Shown here: in pieces, positions 61,749 to 64,000 of the stretch
Position numbering within the stretch: the first letter of the stretch is position 1
Layout of the letters: every line of letters begins with the position of its first letter
NCBI RefSeq assembly: GCF_003173335.1
Contig: NZ_QGMZ01000018.1
Span: 1 to 64,000 of the forward strand
Direction of reading: 5' to 3'
DNA: 64,000 bases
DNA from: Methanospirillum stamsii
GTDB taxonomy: Archaea; Halobacteriota; Methanomicrobia; Methanomicrobiales; Methanospirillaceae
Notes under the pieces: model-generated
Database searches by the model: none
Seen by the model: only the letters and a program-made list of their open reading frames with translations
Told to the model about the DNA's origin: nothing
Program-made: the position numbers and the translations under genes

Positions 61749-63767
61749 ATGGATATGTTATATATTGTACCGGTTTGTGCCCTTATCGGGCTTATCTTTG
61801 CTGGTATCAGTTATTCCCGGATGAAGAAAGAATCTCCGGGTGATGACCTGATGCAGAAGATAGCCGCAGCCATTCATCTTGGTGCAATGACGTACCTGAA
61901 ACGGCAGTATACTGCCATTGCGGTATTTGTCATTGTTCTTGCGGTAGTTTTGTCTTTGATCATCAACCCGCTCACCGCCGTTTGTTATGTTGTTGGTGCA
62001 GGTCTTTCTGCACTTGCCGGTTTTATCGGCATGTTCTCTGCAACAAAAGCAAATGTCCGGACTGCAAATGCAGCACGGCAGGGAATGGCATCGGCCTTTA
62101 AGGTCTCATTCTCTGCAGGCATGGTCATGGGTCTGACAGTCGTCGGACTTGGTATGATGGGTCTTTCCCTCATGTTCTTCCTGATGACCAGCATTACCGG
62201 TGTTACGGATGAGGCAACCATCAGTATTCTTTCCGGTTTCTCCCTTGGTGCATCGTCTATTGCACTCTTTGCCCGTGTCGGTGGCGGTATCTTTACCAAA
62301 GCAGCCGATGTCGGTGCAGACCTTGTCGGGAAGGTTGAAGCAGGAATTCCAGAGGATGACCCCCGTAACCCCGCTGTGATTGCTGACAATGTTGGAGACA
62401 ATGTCGGTGATATCGCCGGTATGGGTGCTGACCTTTATGAGTCATATGTTGGTGCAGTCATTGCAACGATGCTTATCGGTGCAACTGCAGGGATGGCAAC
62501 CCAGTTCCCTGGTGTTCCATCAATGAACCTGATTGCCCTTCCGATGCTCATTGCAGGTCTTGGAATCATCGCCTCAGTTATTGGTTCTTTCTTTGTCAGA
62601 ACCAGCAAGAATGAGGCACATGCAATTCACAAGGCATTCAACTCAGGAACCTTTGCAGGACTTCTCCTCACAGTTGCTGCAGTTTACATCCTTGTCGAGA
62701 TGCTTGCTCCGGGTAATATTGGAATCTTTTTTGCATGTATTGCCGGTCTTGTAGGCGGATTCCTCATTGGAATTGTGACTGAGTACTACACGTCTTATGA
62801 TCACAAGCCTACCCAGTCCATTGTTAAGTCTGCAGAGACCGGGGCTGCAACAGATATCATCGCAGGTCTTGCAGTCGGTATGGAGTCAACCTTTATTCCG
62901 GTGCTCATTGTTGCGGTAGCAATCCTGATTGCAAACCACTTTGGTGGCATTTATGGTGTTGCCCTTGCCGGTGTCGGTATGCTTGCAACCCTTGGTATTA
63001 CTCTGTCAGTTGATGCATACGGACCGATTGCAGACAATGCCGGTGGAATTGCCGAGATGAGCCATCAGGGACCCGAAGTTCGTTCCATCACTGATACTCT
63101 TGATTCAGTCGGAAACACTACCGCAGCAATCGGAAAGGGATTTGCCATCGGTGGTGCAGCACTTACCGCTCTTGGTCTTTTTGCAGCATACACCCAGGCT
63201 GTAAAGCTTGAAATGGTCAACATGCTTGAACCGGTAGTCTTCGTCGGTATTCTTATCGGTGCCATGCTTCCGTTCCTGTTCTCATCCTTTGCGATGAAGG
63301 CAGTCGGAAAGGCAGCAGGATACATCGTTGAAGAAGTCCGTCGCCAGTTCAAGGAAATCCCCGGACTTATGGAAGGAAAGCAGGATCCTGACTATGCATC
63401 CTGTATTACCATCTCAACCAATGCAGCACTTAAAGAGATGATAATCCCCGGAGTCATGGCAATCGCTGCTCCAATCGTGATTGGAATTGCTCTTGGTTCC
63501 CATGCTCTTGCAGGTCTTCTTGTCGGTTCTATCTCTGCCGGGTTCCTGTTAGCCGTTATGATGGCAAACTCCGGTGGAGCCTGGGACAACACCAAGAAAT
63601 ATATTGAACAGGGCCACTCCGGTGGAAAAGGTTCCTTTGCCCACAAGGCAGCGGTAACCGGTGACACTGTCGGAGATCCGTTCAAGGATACCGCAGGGCC
63701 AGCTCTTAACATTCTGCTTAAATTAATGGCAATTGTTGCAGTGGTCTTTGCACCTATCTTCCTGTAA
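61749..63767 (+). CDS. hppA: Membrane-bound ion-translocating pyrophosphatase
   Basis: A 672-residue protein with about 16 transmembrane helices. Substrate-binding motifs are [40 protein letters not shown] and [39 protein letters not shown] has Ala at the position that is Lys in potassium-independent enzymes, so this belongs to the K+-dependent class, which includes Na+ and Na+/H+ pumps. It hydrolyses pyrophosphate to charge the membrane. I chose ATG 61749; an in-frame GTG lies at 61740. Codon use looks like that of a highly expressed gene. Confidence 0.93.
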   Translation: MDMLYIVPVCALIGLIFAGISYSRMKKESPGDDLMQKIAAAIHLGAMTYLKRQYTAIAVFVIVLAVVLSLIINPLTAVCYVVGAGLSALAGFIGMFSATKANVRTANAARQGMASAFKVSFSAGMVMGLTVVGLGMMGLSLMFFLMTSITGVTDEATISILSGFSLGASSIALFARVGGGIFTKAADVGADLVGKVEAGIPEDDPRNPAVIADNVGDNVGDIAGMGADLYESYVGAVIATMLIGATAGMATQFPGVPSMNLIALPMLIAGLGIIASVIGSFFVRTSKNEAHAIHKAFNSGTFAGLLLTVAAVYILVEMLAPGNIGIFFACIAGLVGGFLIGIVTEYYTSYDHKPTQSIVKSAETGAATDIIAGLAVGMESTFIPVLIVAVAILIANHFGGIYGVALAGVGMLATLGITLSVDAYGPIADNAGGIAEMSHQGPEVRSITDTLDSVGNTTAAIGKGFAIGGAALTALGLFAAYTQAVKLEMVNMLEPVVFVGILIGAMLPFLFSSFAMKAVGKAAGYIVEEVRRQFKEIPGLMEGKQDPDYASCITISTNAALKEMIIPGVMAIAAPIVIGIALGSHALAGLLVGSISAGFLLAVMMANSGGAWDNTKKYIEQGHSGGKGSFAHKAAVTGDTVGDPFKDTAGPALNILLKLMAIVAVVFAPIFL

Positions 63768-63782
63768 ATTCGGGAAATACTC

Positions 63783-63789
63783 TTTTTTT
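63783..63789 (+). terminator. T-run terminator after pyrophosphatase gene
   Basis: Seven T residues 16 bases past the hppA stop, the usual archaeal intrinsic termination signal. A 9-bp inverted repeat (GATCATGGT / ACCATGATC, about 63854-63874) lies further downstream, at the start of the next gene. Confidence 0.5.
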
Positions 63790-63868
63790 CTCACCTGAAA
63801 CGTGTCGCGTATCATGTGAGTTCTGCCGAAATTCTCTTGAACTCATACAACATGATCATGGTATCACC

Positions 63869-64000
63869 ATGATCCCATTGCAGGACCTGGCTTGTTACGG
63901 AAAAGACGGATTATCTTCAGAATCCGTTCTGGAATCACGAAAAACATATGGAAAAAATGAACTCACTCCCCCAAAACGGATTCCGGTCTTTAAACAATAC
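63869..64000 (+). CDS. P-type cation ATPase, N-terminus only (cut by window edge)
   Basis: The last 44 codons of the window, from ATG 63869, encode a P-type ATPase N-terminal domain: DGLSSESVLESRKTYGKNEL followed by TPPKRIPVFKQY. This GLSxxxVxxSRxxYGxNxLTPPxR pattern is typical of calcium-type (PMCA/SERCA-like) ATPases. Catalytic parts are outside the window. The start codon lies in the inverted repeat GATCATGGT-ATC-ACCATGATC, which could affect its expression. Confidence 0.7.
   Translation, partial: MIPLQDLACYGKDGLSSESVLESRKTYGKNELTPPKRIPVFKQY

Noticed and set aside
1-64000. CRISPR arrays, tRNA, rRNA and intact insertion sequences
   Set aside because: I looked for regularly spaced repeats, tRNA-like arms and transposase motifs and saw none; small RNAs cannot be excluded without a covariance-model search.

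Overview
The window looks like chromosome of a hydrogenotrophic methanogen of the Methanomicrobiales, most like Methanospirillum. The evidence is archaeal core genes: the euryarchaeal DNA polymerase D small subunit, cofH for coenzyme F420, a dihydropteroate-synthase-like protein of the methanopterin type, RibL, Tsr3, an archaeal signal peptidase with Ser/His, a membrane pyrophosphatase, a four-subunit 2-oxoacid:ferredoxin oxidoreductase and PKD/CARDB surface proteins. Promoters are archaeal TATA boxes, and many genes abut or overlap by ATGA. Genus assignment is inference from gene content, not a database match.

Layout. 1-12.3 kb is an accessory region. It opens with a very AT-rich minus-strand reading frame, open from 2388 to the window edge, that encodes a Cap4/DUF4297-like nuclease fused to a STAND-type P-loop NTPase (Avs-like architecture). 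Next come a PLD-helicase-DUF3427 protein, an MNT/HEPN pair, HicAB and a RecQ-like helicase. Between them lies a graveyard: an MNT gene with a frameshift, a shattered unknown gene, a Schlafen/AlbA_2 gene with two frameshifts, and a 140-bp relic of a second DUF3427 helicase. 12.5-24.4 kb holds a 1,235-residue PKD/CARDB surface protein, an AddAB-like helicase/nuclease pair, another MNT/HEPN pair and a Cys-rich membrane protein.

24.9-30.2 kb carries two MFS transporters, a divergent TrmB regulator, and an AbrB regulator followed by a two-domain flavoprotein. 30.3-35.6 kb contains an envelope operon of two COG1361-type proteins and an HAE3-class RND transporter. 35.8-41.7 kb holds a PreA-like dehydrogenase, HdeD and DUF1622 membrane proteins, rubredoxin, a voltage-gated K+ channel, a DUF6438 protein and two tandem TPR exported proteins.

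41.7-46.5 kb is the metabolic core: a POR/VOR-type oxidoreductase (beta-alpha-gamma-delta) followed by an AMP-forming acyl-CoA synthetase. The synthetase carries an N-terminal ribbon-helix-helix DNA-binding domain. A perfect 18-bp palindrome and a degenerate second copy 31 bp away sit between its TATA box and start codon. This looks like an enzyme that represses its own gene, and is the most striking system in the window. 46.5-64 kb is mostly housekeeping: YkgJ, RecQ, CheW, TruA, PHP, DHPS-like, JAMM, RibL, Tsr3, TPR proteins, a DJ-1 homologue lacking the nucleophilic Cys, CofH, signal peptidase, PolD small subunit and the K+-dependent-type pyrophosphatase. A P-type ATPase is cut by the right edge. 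I saw no rRNA, tRNA, CRISPR array or intact insertion sequence.
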